From NCBI RefSeq assembly GCF_001884235.1, contig NZ_MAOI01000039.1:1-64000 (forward strand): 64,000 bases of DNA, in the 5' to 3' direction. Position 1 is the stretch's first letter. Each line of letters opens with the position of its first letter. Below are positions 43,609 to 51,892 of the stretch, in pieces. Position numbers and translations under genes: made by a program. The stretch comes from Bacillus paramycoides (lineage in GTDB: Bacteria > Bacillota > Bacilli > Bacillales > Bacillaceae_G). The notes under the pieces were generated by a model, which was given only the letters and a program-made list of their open reading frames with translations, was not told the origin of the DNA and did no database searches.

Positions 43609-44373
43609 ATGTTTTATGTAAAACAACTACTACACTTTACTTACGAACAAGCATTATCCTGTTTGTTCCCTGTCGTTATTTTTTTAACACTCGCTGTATC
43701 AAAACTCGTTTCCATTCCAGGGTTATATCGCTATGATTTCATACTCATTGTATGTCTTCTTATGCAATATATAATGTATAAAACCGGACTTGAAACGAAA
43801 GATGAGCTGAAAGTAATTACTGTTTTTCATTTGATTGGACTTTTACTAGAAATATATAAAGTGCACTTTGGATCATGGAGTTATCCTGAAGAGGCGTATT
43901 CAAAAGTTTTAGGTGTTCCGCTTTACAGTGGTTTTATGTATGCGAGTGTCGCAAGTTACATATGCCAAGCGTGGAGAAGATTGCATTTACAAATGTATAA
44001 TTGGCCGAGGGCTATTTTTGCAATACCGTTAGGAGCTATGATTTACTTCAATTTTTTCACACATCATTTTCTATATGACTTTAGATGGGTATTAACCTTA
44101 CTTTTATTCATTGTATTCTTTCGCACATTTGTAGAATTTTCGTTACAAGGAGTTACATATAAAATGCCGCTCGTACTCTCATTTTTCCTTATTGGATTCT
44201 TTATTTGGATTGCAGAAAACATCGCGACATTTTTCGGGGCGTGGCAATATCCAAATCAACGGGAGGCATGGAATCTCGTTCACCTTAGTAAAATTAGCTC
44301 ATGGTTTTTACTCGTCGTCATTAGTATTATGATTGTTACGCAGCTCAAGCATTTGAAGGAATCAAGAGGATAA
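43609..44373 (+). CDS. DUF817 family membrane protein
   Basis: A 254-residue polytopic membrane protein with about eight helices of the DUF817 (YoaT-like) family: SWSYPEEAYSKVLGVPLYSGFMY and WIAENIATFFGAWQYPNQREAWN are its conserved aromatic segments. Molecular function is unknown. The frame could extend 90 bp upstream, but GAAGGTG precedes the ATG at 43609, and the extension is AT-rich without a good start. It is divergent from the iron uptake operon, so it may share the Fur region. Confidence 0.85.
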   Translation: MFYVKQLLHFTYEQALSCLFPVVIFLTLAVSKLVSIPGLYRYDFILIVCLLMQYIMYKTGLETKDELKVITVFHLIGLLLEIYKVHFGSWSYPEEAYSKVLGVPLYSGFMYASVASYICQAWRRLHLQMYNWPRAIFAIPLGAMIYFNFFTHHFLYDFRWVLTLLLFIVFFRTFVEFSLQGVTYKMPLVLSFFLIGFFIWIAENIATFFGAWQYPNQREAWNLVHLSKISSWFLLVVISIMIVTQLKHLKESRG

Positions 44374-44417
44374 TGTAAATACATATTAGAAACTTCTAAG
44401 CTTCTCTACTTACTCAA

Positions 44418-44453
44418 TAAAAAAACGAAATCCATCTAGGATTTCGTTTTTTT
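44418..44453. terminator. Bidirectional terminator
   Basis: AAAAAACGAAATCC and GGATTTCGTTTTTT, perfect 14-bp stem between convergent genes. Confidence 0.9.
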
Positions 44454-44466
44454 AACTTCTTCAAAT

Positions 44467-44922
44467 CTATAGAGCTTTAATAATTCGTTCCATCGCTTTC
44501 ATTTGCCCAATATGATCCGCTTCATGATAAAGCATCATACCGTAAAGCTCCCCTACTGTTTCCAATCCTAAAAATCGCTCTGGAAGTTTATTTTCAAACG
44601 CTTCTGCTGGAATTGCACTAATGCGCTTTGCTTGCTCTTGTAACTGAGGCTTTAACACTTCTAATGAAGGGCCTTCTGTTTCCCATTTAGATGGTCTTGT
44701 TCCATATCCAAACAAACCTGGATATTCACTTGGCAAATGTTTAAACTCTCTTCCAAACATAAACAACTCTGCTGCAGATAACACGTGACCGATATGCCAA
44801 CGAATTGTATTATTAAAACCCTCCGGCTGCGTATCCGCAGTTTTATCATCTAAATTTTCCATAAATTTAAGTAATGCCCCGCGAGTTATTTCAAATTGTT
44901 TTAAACCAACTATTCTATTCAT
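44467..44922 (-). CDS. DinB-family protein
   Basis: A 151-residue four-helix DinB_2/YfiT-like protein. The metal triad is visible as H in RWHIGHVLSAAE and HEADHIGQ, the H-x3-H of the last helix. Family members bind Ni or Zn, and some act as thiol (bacillithiol) S-transferases; that is a plausible role in this bacillithiol-making group. AAGGAAA precedes the ATG. It is divergent from a second DinB-type gene. Confidence 0.88.
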   Translation of the reverse strand: MNRIVGLKQFEITRGALLKFMENLDDKTADTQPEGFNNTIRWHIGHVLSAAELFMFGREFKHLPSEYPGLFGYGTRPSKWETEGPSLEVLKPQLQEQAKRISAIPAEAFENKLPERFLGLETVGELYGMMLYHEADHIGQMKAMERIIKAL

Positions 44923-45101
44923 TTTATCGTTTCCTTTCTTATATACAGTTTATTTAAATCTACCAGAAACAATTCCGAAATACATCTAATATGCTTAATG
45001 ACAACAATACGATTAAAAAAGGTCCAACCCTCATACATATAGAATTACTCATTGTGCTTACTGCGTGAAGATTTTAGTAAACAAAAGAGGAGTGATGTCG
45101 A

Positions 45102-45590
45102 ATGTTAAATGTTTTAAAACAACAATACAGCTTTATTAGCTCTACCAGAGAAGTTCTATTTACATTTTTGGAAGAAATCCCAATGCAAAAATTGCACAGC
45201 ACAGTTCCGAACTTCGGAAACGGCAGCATTATAAAGACCCATATTCATGTAGCCGATTGCTATCGGTACTGGCTTGGATCATTCGCATTCAATCAAAAAC
45301 GAGCAGATTTTTCATTTGCTAGCGATTATAAAATTGAGCATGCAGATGTCGAAAAAATTCGCGCTAGATTTAAGTTAGTAGATGAAGTTGTCCAATGTTT
45401 TTTAGATGAATACAATGGCCGGTGGCTCGAAAATATAGCAAATGAAGTGAAATGGCAAGAAGAACCTTGGAACACAACTCCGCTATGGCTTTTAACTCAT
45501 ACAGAGACTCATGAATTTCATCATAAAGGACAGATTGTATCGATGGCTCGTCACTTTGGATACACGCCTCCCGATACAGACCTTAGTTAA
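45102..45590 (+). CDS. DinB-family protein
   Basis: A 162-residue DinB-like four-helix protein. HIHVADCYRYWLG holds the first metal-binding His and HTETHEFHHKGQIVSMARHFGY the C-terminal H-x3-H pair. It is only distantly similar to its divergent neighbour, so this is not a recent duplication. It is probably a metal-dependent thiol transferase or a stress protein; no direct evidence. AGAGGAGTG precedes the ATG. Confidence 0.86.
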   Translation: MLNVLKQQYSFISSTREVLFTFLEEIPMQKLHSTVPNFGNGSIIKTHIHVADCYRYWLGSFAFNQKRADFSFASDYKIEHADVEKIRARFKLVDEVVQCFLDEYNGRWLENIANEVKWQEEPWNTTPLWLLTHTETHEFHHKGQIVSMARHFGYTPPDTDLS

Positions 45591-45806
45591 TTCAATGGTT
45601 CTAAAAAATGAACCACTATAACTGTCGCTAACATTATTTATGTAAACGGCAAGCCCCTTCATTACTTTTAATATTATTTTATAGTTTTGTAAATTTTCTT
45701 GCGACACAAATTTGAAGACTTTTATTATATTTAATTATGTTTGTGTCGTGTTCTTATTGATTAGTTTAATATCTATTAAAAAAATGTATTAATATGTTTC
45801 CTTTTA

Positions 45807-46577
45807 TTATTTCAGTTGCCTAATCAATAAGAGCCTTTTTCTTTTTATCACCACTTTATACACAATAAAAACGAAAATTCCGAAAATAAGAGTTGGAAAT
45901 ACTGGTAAAATCTTATCATTTGGCACGTATACACTCCAAAAAGAATTAAGAAGCGCATGAAAAATTAGACACATAAAAATACTTTTAGTTGCGTTAAAAA
46001 TTGTAGTTAGTAAGAAAGATACGGCAATTGTCGTAATTGTAAAGGCTATAAAATCCCTTTGAGATTGGTTCGTGCCTGGAATGAACCATAACGGCAGGTG
46101 CCAAATAGCCCATATTATGCTAACAATCACCGTACTAAAAAATGCCGAAAGCCTTTTCTGAAGGGCTGGTTGTAAGAATCCTCTCCATCCAATTTCTTCA
46201 AGTCCTCCACCAATGATCATTATCGGAAAACTAATTAAAGCTACGTATAATGGTTTTTGCATCGTTGCTCCACCAAATATTGTTGGAAGATAACAGCTAA
46301 TAAAAGCTAGAACAAAGATCAGAATATACCATACAAAGTGATTCTTAGGATTAACAATGTTTTTAATAAAAGCTCTAAACTCTTCTTTTGATCCATATTT
46401 TTTCTTTAGACTAATTTCAATAATTGCTGGCATGATTCCACCGAAAACAAACAATATCATCGCTAACGGTGTACCAAATGTCGTAATGTTTAATTTTATC
46501 AAGCTAATTAATAGCCCCCATAGTATCCAGGTAAATATAAAAGTACATATTAAATATCGTTTAATATCATTACTCAT
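45807..46577 (-). CDS. CPBP-family intramembrane metalloprotease
   Basis: A 256-residue membrane protein with about seven helices. Abi/CPBP motifs are complete: EEIGWRGFLQP (EE-x3-R), then SIIWAIWHLPLWF (F/W-x3-H), and the later IFHALLNSFW His. The family cleaves within membranes, and some members protect against self-made bacteriocins. No bacteriocin genes are visible nearby. AAAGGAGGC precedes the ATG. Confidence 0.9.
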   Translation of the reverse strand: MSNDIKRYLICTFIFTWILWGLLISLIKLNITTFGTPLAMILFVFGGIMPAIIEISLKKKYGSKEEFRAFIKNIVNPKNHFVWYILIFVLAFISCYLPTIFGGATMQKPLYVALISFPIMIIGGGLEEIGWRGFLQPALQKRLSAFFSTVIVSIIWAIWHLPLWFIPGTNQSQRDFIAFTITTIAVSFLLTTIFNATKSIFMCLIFHALLNSFWSVYVPNDKILPVFPTLIFGIFVFIVYKVVIKRKRLLLIRQLK

Positions 46578-46770
46578 CTACTTGCCTCCTTTGTTTTAAT
46601 TAGAGCATAAATTTTAAAGGAAGAAAACCATTTATGTAAAATTGTTCCACACCCCATAAAAACATTCATACTCAATAAATACATCTCTGAAGAATCAAGA
46701 ATTATTTAACGCTTACTTACTCTCCACATTCAAGCTTATTTCCTTCTTGAACTTAACTGACCATTAGTAC

Positions 46771-46815
46771 AAAAAGAGAAACCGATACTTGTTTCATCCA
46801 AGTATCGGCTTTTCT
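46771..46815. terminator. Terminator hairpin downstream of the LysR gene
   Basis: CCGATACTTG and CAAGTATCGG with A- and T-rich flanks. The interval 46578-46874 otherwise shows no gene. Confidence 0.75.
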
Positions 46816-46874
46816 TATGCAAAGGTACTCATCATTCATGGCTCTTCTTTCATATAATACATATATTTCTCCAC

Positions 46875-47768
46875 TTAATTCGTTGTAAAAAACTCCCTCG
46901 TTACATCAATAAATTGTTGTAAAGGAGCTGTCATCCATTTATCTTTATGCCAAGCGATTTGTGTATAGATTGGAGAGATTGAATCCTTTAAAACTAACTC
47001 CTTTATCGTCCCCTCTCGTATATCCTTTTCTACTACTATTGCCGGTAAAACGGCTATACCTAAATCTGCAATGACACATTGTTTAATTGCCTCGACACTA
47101 ACAAACTCAATCTTATTTGCTGGGTATACATCTTCAGCACGAAATAGATCTTCAAATAAAGTTCGATACGAGCAACCTAGTTCTGTTAATAAAAGTGTTT
47201 CACTCTCTAAATCTTTTGTAGAAACGGAAGGTTGTTCAAGTAAACGATGCCCCGGAGCAGCTACTACTTTTAATTCTTCTTTCATAAGTGGCTCCACATG
47301 TAAAACATCTTCTGTTTTACATTCGTCCAAAATAAATACAAGATCTACTTTCCCCTCCATCAGTTGTTCCTTCGCATCTTTATTGGAATGAGCAGGTTTA
47401 AATATAAGCTTTATTTGAGGAAATTGTGCTTTAAACCTTTTTAATATGGAAGGAAGCCTGTATGTACATTGACTTTCTTGCGCACCAATTATTAACGTAC
47501 CTGCTATTTCCTCATCATCTTTCACAGCCATTTTCGCTTCGTTACTGAGCGCAATCATCTTATCCGCATATAATTGAAACTTCCTCCCCGCTTCAGTTAA
47601 GAAAAGACGTTTTCCTAATCTCTCAAACAATGGCGTACCGAGCTCAGTCTCTAACGTTTTAATTTGTGCTGTTACGCTCGATTGGGCAAAGTTTAATTTC
47701 TTCGCAGTTTGGGTAAAATTCAAGCTTTCTGCAGCTACTTTAAATGTAATTAATTGTTTTATCTCCAT
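46875..47768 (-). CDS. LysR-family transcriptional regulator
   Basis: A 297-residue LysR protein. N-terminal winged helix FKVAAESLNFTQTAKKLNFAQSSVTAQIKTLETELGTPLFERLGKRLFLTEAG (residues 9-60), then a periplasmic-binding-like effector domain (LIIGAQESQ, ISPIYTQIAWHKD). It diverges from a quinone oxidoreductase gene, and a perfect 7-7-7 dyad between them is a likely operator, so it presumably controls that gene and itself. Effector unknown. Confidence 0.93.
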   Translation of the reverse strand: MEIKQLITFKVAAESLNFTQTAKKLNFAQSSVTAQIKTLETELGTPLFERLGKRLFLTEAGRKFQLYADKMIALSNEAKMAVKDDEEIAGTLIIGAQESQCTYRLPSILKRFKAQFPQIKLIFKPAHSNKDAKEQLMEGKVDLVFILDECKTEDVLHVEPLMKEELKVVAAPGHRLLEQPSVSTKDLESETLLLTELGCSYRTLFEDLFRAEDVYPANKIEFVSVEAIKQCVIADLGIAVLPAIVVEKDIREGTIKELVLKDSISPIYTQIAWHKDKWMTAPLQQFIDVTREFFTTN

Positions 47769-47783
47769 TTATCATCCCTCTTT

Positions 47784-47804
47784 TCAATCGAAATTCCCGA
47801 TTGA
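47784..47804. promoter_or_regulatory. LysR-type operator dyad
   Basis: TCAATCG, seven bases, CGATTGA: a perfect interrupted palindrome with a T-N11-A core, 16 bp from the regulator start. A related half, ATCGAAAT, recurs at about 47809. Confidence 0.7.
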
Positions 47805-47891
47805 TTCCATCGAAATAATCCTCTTTGTCTATTGATATTTGTATTGTATGATAAAAAATATATACAAACAATATAAATGGAGGTATTCCAT

Positions 47892-48857
47892 ATGAAAGCA
47901 CTTTGTTTCGAAACATTCGGAGACGCTAATGTACTACAATATAAAGAAATACCTGATCCAATCATAAATCCAAATGAAATCCTTGTTCGTACGAAAGCAA
48001 TTGGCTTAAATTTCGCTGATATTTATAGACGCCGTGGCGATTATCATCTCGCTGGCAACCCGCCTTATATATTAGGTTATGAAGGGGCTGGTATTGTTGA
48101 AAAAGTAGGAGCCGGCGTTACTACAATCAATCCTGGAGACCGCATTGCATTTGCTGATGTCCCATTTGCAAATGCAGAATTAGTTGCCGTTCCTTCAGAA
48201 AAAGCAATTCCACTTCCAGATTCTATTTCTTTTGAAACAGCCGCTTCTGTACTATTACAAGGATTAACTGCACATTATTTAACGAAAGATAGCTATCAAA
48301 TAAAACAAGGTGATACAGCTTTAGTACACGCTGCAGCTGGTGGTGTTGGTCAACTTCTCGTTCAAATGATTAAACTACAAGGCGGAAAAGTAATCGGTCT
48401 AACGTCATCAAAAGAAAAAGCAAAGATAGCAACGTTAGCTGGTGCCGATCACGTATTTTTATATACAGAGGCATGGCATACGAATGTACTTGAAGTAACT
48501 AATGGTGCCGGCGTAAATGTTGTGTATGAATCAGTAGGTTCTACATTAGAAGACAGCTTTAAGGCTACTAAAACTGGTGGTACTGTCGTATTTTACGGAA
48601 TGGCTGGAGGTAATCCTGCGCTAGTTGATCCACGTATGCTTATGGATACTTCAAAAACTTTAACTGGCGGAGACCTTTGGAATGTACTTACATCTTACGA
48701 GGAGCGAAAAGAACGTTCCTCTCAATTATTCGAATGGATTACGAACGGGAAACTAAACATTGCGAGTCCTACTACGTTCTCTTTACAAGACGGTGCCCGT
48801 GCTCATGAATTATTAGAAAGCCGTAAAAGCACTGGAAAGATTTTATTAATTCCATAA
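47892..48857 (+). CDS. NADPH:quinone oxidoreductase-like MDR protein
   Basis: A 321-residue zinc-free medium-chain reductase of the QOR family. AIGLNFADIYRRRGDYHL is the quinone oxidoreductase signature region, and HAAAGGVGQLLVQMIKLQGG (about residues 145-165) is the NADPH loop. It reduces quinones or enones with NADPH, probably in detoxification. The frame opens 15 bp earlier, but that stretch carries GGAGG, so ATG at 47892 is chosen. It diverges from the LysR gene that likely regulates it. Confidence 0.9.
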   Translation: MKALCFETFGDANVLQYKEIPDPIINPNEILVRTKAIGLNFADIYRRRGDYHLAGNPPYILGYEGAGIVEKVGAGVTTINPGDRIAFADVPFANAELVAVPSEKAIPLPDSISFETAASVLLQGLTAHYLTKDSYQIKQGDTALVHAAAGGVGQLLVQMIKLQGGKVIGLTSSKEKAKIATLAGADHVFLYTEAWHTNVLEVTNGAGVNVVYESVGSTLEDSFKATKTGGTVVFYGMAGGNPALVDPRMLMDTSKTLTGGDLWNVLTSYEERKERSSQLFEWITNGKLNIASPTTFSLQDGARAHELLESRKSTGKILLIP

Positions 48858-48869
48858 TCGTTCCAATAA

Positions 48870-48908
48870 AAAAAAGGAAGCTAGAATGTATTTCTTTGCT
48901 TCCTTTTT
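48870..48908. terminator. Terminator of the quinone oxidoreductase gene
   Basis: AAAAAGGAAGC and GCTTCCTTTTT stem, T-tailed on the plus strand. Confidence 0.8.
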
Positions 48909-48970
48909 AAATGTTATTTATGCTCAATTTCGCTACTTTTCAATAACCCTGTTATTTATATTTTTTCTGT

Positions 48971-49234
48971 CTATACTTCTCTTTCTAGGCCCCTCATTTT
49001 TAAGTTTATAAAATAAACGAATCTAAATATTAAAGGAAAAAACAAACCTCCGGATATCAACGATCCAATAAATACAGTATCAATAAAAGAAAAAATCCCA
49101 AAGAATATCATTCCAAAAAAATAAAATACAACTGCACTCCAATAAATAAAACGTGGAAACTTAGTTTGGAACGAATCACCTTTTTTACATGGTTTTCCAA
49201 ATAAAAAATGAACTGTTTTAATCAATATAATCAC
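48971..49234 (-). CDS. Small membrane protein, unknown
   Basis: About 85 residues with two hydrophobic helices (YWSAVVFYFFGMIFFGIFSF and VFIGSLISGGLFFPLIFRFVYFI), a charged N-terminus and a basic tail. I do not recognise a family. A GTG at 49234 sits very close to GGAGAA; a TTG nine bases downstream is the better spaced alternative, so the exact start is uncertain. A weak open frame on the other strand at 49273-49503 has no ribosome site. Confidence 0.6.
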   Translation of the reverse strand: MIILIKTVHFLFGKPCKKGDSFQTKFPRFIYWSAVVFYFFGMIFFGIFSFIDTVFIGSLISGGLFFPLIFRFVYFINLKMRGLEREV

Positions 49235-49533
49235 TTCTCCATATAATTGTTAAAATTCTTTTCTACTTAGAATTGAATATAAATAACATAATATTTATCA
49301 TTTCATTTAAATTTTTCGACACCGAAATTATTAACTATGCCGAACACCGTATGACCTTTACTCATGTTCAAAACCTCATATACGGTGGAAAAGCCCCCTC
49401 CTATTTATCGCCAGACTATATCGTCCCTCACCTAAAAAGTATGGTTTTTATATCACTTACTCTTCCTCTTAAAAATCAATCAAATAAATTGAAAACATTA
49501 TAGTTTTGTAAAGGCAACGACAACAATATATTT

Positions 49534-50232
49534 TTATTTACATACAAATCGTCTATCCCCATTATCATGTTGCAATTCAAACAATACTGGATTACTAACA
49601 AATCTTTTTAACAAAACGTATGCCTCATGATCAGTTATTTCATTAGGAATATTAATTCCACTAAATGATGTTGAGGAAATTAGTGTATGAAAATCATATT
49701 TAAATTCATAATCACCAATATACGCAAGTGCCAATTTCCCTTTCCATTCAATTTGATACGTCTGCCCTTCTAATCTAGTAAACTTAATATTATGAAAGGC
49801 CGACGCATCATGTCCAAGTAAATAAATGTCAAATGAAGTTAACTCTAAATCTAAGTTCTTCTGCTCATCTTCGGATAAAAAATCAATTGTAAATCTCTTC
49901 CCATTTAGCATATCCAAATCAAAAGGCGCCTCATCACTTCCTACACGAAACCCTTTAAAATCCCATTCTTCTGATGACAAAGTGCATCTATGGAAGTTGT
50001 TCCATACAATCTTCGCGTGCCAATCATCTTCTTCCTCATCATCTTCATCTTCTTCATCCAAATCTTCCTCATCATAATCCGCAGTCTCTAAATGTAAATC
50101 AAAATACAAACCAGCTATACCATTTACCCCTTCTTCCTCTGCATATTTAAAATGTGCACTCCACTTAAAATTAGTAACTCGATGACCATTAGGCCACGGA
50201 TTGTCCACAAAGTATATTCGATCCATATTCAC
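49534..50232 (-). CDS. Hypothetical protein with a long acidic run
   Basis: A 232-residue soluble protein that I cannot assign. The N-terminal part (IYFVDNPWPNGHRVTNFKWSAHF) and the C-terminal beta-rich part (about 75-232, WHAKIVWNNFHRC, EGQTYQIEWKGKLALAYIG) look globular. Residues about 53-70 are almost entirely Asp and Glu, coded by a GAT/GAA/GAG trinucleotide-like array (plus strand 50023-50085), so length variation between strains is likely. The GTG start is preceded by AGGGG. Confidence 0.7.
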   Translation of the reverse strand: MNMDRIYFVDNPWPNGHRVTNFKWSAHFKYAEEEGVNGIAGLYFDLHLETADYDEEDLDEEDEDDEEEDDWHAKIVWNNFHRCTLSSEEWDFKGFRVGSDEAPFDLDMLNGKRFTIDFLSEDEQKNLDLELTSFDIYLLGHDASAFHNIKFTRLEGQTYQIEWKGKLALAYIGDYEFKYDFHTLISSTSFSGINIPNEITDHEAYVLLKRFVSNPVLFELQHDNGDRRFVCK

Positions 50233-50423
50233 ACGTTCCCCTACTTTGTTTTATTTCTCGTAAACTTACTTATGATTTCGAGATGTAAGACTATACTACT
50301 ATCCATCCAATAAGCTGCAAGACGATTTGTTGTTCCTACCCTCTTACTATATCATCACAATAATTCTCACGGTATATTTTTAACAGAATATTACGATTCA
50401 AATACACAAATGATATACGAAAT

Positions 50424-50461
50424 AAGAAAAGGAAGCTAGATTTTTCTAGCTTCCTTTTCTT
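50424..50461. terminator. Terminator, perfect 17-bp stem
   Basis: AAGAAAAGGAAGCTAGA and TCTAGCTTCCTTTTCTT around a TTTT loop, 20 bp past the phosphatase stop. Confidence 0.92.
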
Positions 50462-50480
50462 ATTTCTATTTGAGATATTA

Positions 50481-51194
50481 TTAGATTTCCACACTTTCTT
50501 TTCCTTTTTCAACATAACTCATATCCCCAACCGATTCGACTGTATAGGACCCATCTTGATATGAAATCTTCGTCACACTAGCATTTTCTACTCCAAGTTT
50601 TGTTTTGCTACGATCTAGCATTTCTATTAATGCAGTTATCATAAGTCCATGGACTACAACTAAAACGTTGCCTCCTCCATTTGTAGCAGCTTCTTCACTA
50701 ATTTTATCAATCTCTGTTTTTATGCGAGTAGAAAATACTTCCCAATCTTCCGCCTGTTTTGTAGGATCTGCTGCCCTAATCAGATTAATAACTTCTTCAA
50801 CAGAATACTTCATGAGTTCGTCTGCTGATGTAACACCCGCAGCTTTTCCGATAGCATCCCACATAATTTCAACTTTTTCACCTTCAAAAGTACCAAAGTT
50901 CAATTCACGTAAATCTTTTCTTTTCTCAAGCTTTAACTTTGATTGCTCATTATATTTTAATACTAAATTAGCAGTTTCAATCGCTCGACCGCTATCACTA
51001 CTATATACTCTAGTAAAATGAATATCTTTTAATCCAGTTCCTAAGTTTTCGGCAACTTCAACGCCTTTTTCTACTAATGGAGAATCTGCCCAACCTTGCA
51101 CGCGATGATTAGCATTTAATATAGTTTTACCGTGTCTTGTAACATATAACGTAACTAAATTTCCATTACTATCTGTTTCTCGCTTCTTCATCAT
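50481..51194 (-). CDS. Histidine phosphatase family protein
   Basis: A 237-residue phosphoglycerate mutase-like phosphatase. VTRHGKTILNANHRVQGWADSPLVEKG carries the R-H-G catalytic His, YSSDSGRAIETA the second Arg, LRELNFGTFEGE the acid/base region and VVVHGLMI the second His. Members dephosphorylate sugar phosphates, nucleotides or cobalamin precursors. No signal peptide. AGGGAGAG precedes the ATG. Substrate unknown. Confidence 0.9.
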   Translation of the reverse strand: MMKKRETDSNGNLVTLYVTRHGKTILNANHRVQGWADSPLVEKGVEVAENLGTGLKDIHFTRVYSSDSGRAIETANLVLKYNEQSKLKLEKRKDLRELNFGTFEGEKVEIMWDAIGKAAGVTSADELMKYSVEEVINLIRAADPTKQAEDWEVFSTRIKTEIDKISEEAATNGGGNVLVVVHGLMITALIEMLDRSKTKLGVENASVTKISYQDGSYTVESVGDMSYVEKGKESVEI

Positions 51195-51277
51195 ATTCTC
51201 TCCCTTTACATTTCTATATCAATTTTACCATCTTAATTATTCATTGAGCAAAATATACGTAAATAGATCCGCTTAAT

Positions 51278-51329
51278 AAAAAAGACGCCATCCTTTCTGT
51301 ATATTCCTACAAAAAGATAGCGTCTTTTA
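51278..51329. terminator. Terminator of the GNAT gene
   Basis: AAAAGACGC-ATC and GAT-GCGTCTTTT flank a 23-nt loop. Confidence 0.7.
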
Positions 51330-51361
51330 TGATTATATTTCCTTTACCTTAATGGCTATTC

Positions 51362-51886
51362 TTATCCAGAAAAAGCCTCCGAATACTGAACAACCCCTTC
51401 TACACCTTGAAGAGCATTCTCTCTTAGTTCCATTGCCATAAACACTTCATCAGGCACTTCAAATGGTGCTTTTATATTCCAATCACTTGCTTTCTTAAAA
51501 CCGAATTTCGGATAGTACTCTTGATGTCCTAACACAACAACTGATCCATACCCAAGTTCTTTCGCTTTTTCTAAAGCAGCTGCGATAAGCTTTCCACCAA
51601 TTCCTTTCTTCTGATGGCTTGGAGCAACTGAAACTGGTGCAAGTGCTAATGATTCTACAGAAGTTCCATCCTGTTCTATCGTAATTTTTGATAACATAAT
51701 GTGACCAACTATTTCTTTATCTACCGCAACGATTGATAATTCAGGAATAAACGCATCACACTTTCTAATACGACTAACAAGTTCATGTTCTGTTTTATCG
51801 CTAAATTCTTCATTTAAAAATGCTTGTTTTACAACTTCTTCTGTTTTGCTATAATCGTTTTGTTGTTCTTGTCTAATCGTTACCAT
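51362..51886 (-). CDS. GNAT N-acetyltransferase, YhbS-like
   Basis: A 174-residue GNAT protein. VEVVKQAFLN-like N-terminus, then ESLALAPVSVAPSHQKKGIGGKLIAAALEKAKELGYGSVVVLGHQEYYPKFGFKKAS, which contains the Q-K-K-G-I-G-G acetyl-CoA loop and the YhbS-type G-x-x-x-YY-x-x-FGF motif. The acceptor is unknown. It starts six bases after the MutS2-like gene, so both are probably one operon. Confidence 0.9.
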   Translation of the reverse strand: MVTIRQEQQNDYSKTEEVVKQAFLNEEFSDKTEHELVSRIRKCDAFIPELSIVAVDKEIVGHIMLSKITIEQDGTSVESLALAPVSVAPSHQKKGIGGKLIAAALEKAKELGYGSVVVLGHQEYYPKFGFKKASDWNIKAPFEVPDEVFMAMELRENALQGVEGVVQYSEAFSG

Positions 51887-51892
51887 TCTATA

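Noticed and set aside
49273-49503. Plus-strand open frame of 76 codons
   Set aside because: It starts at TTG without a ribosome site and shows no recognisable motif; possibly a scrap but not supportable.
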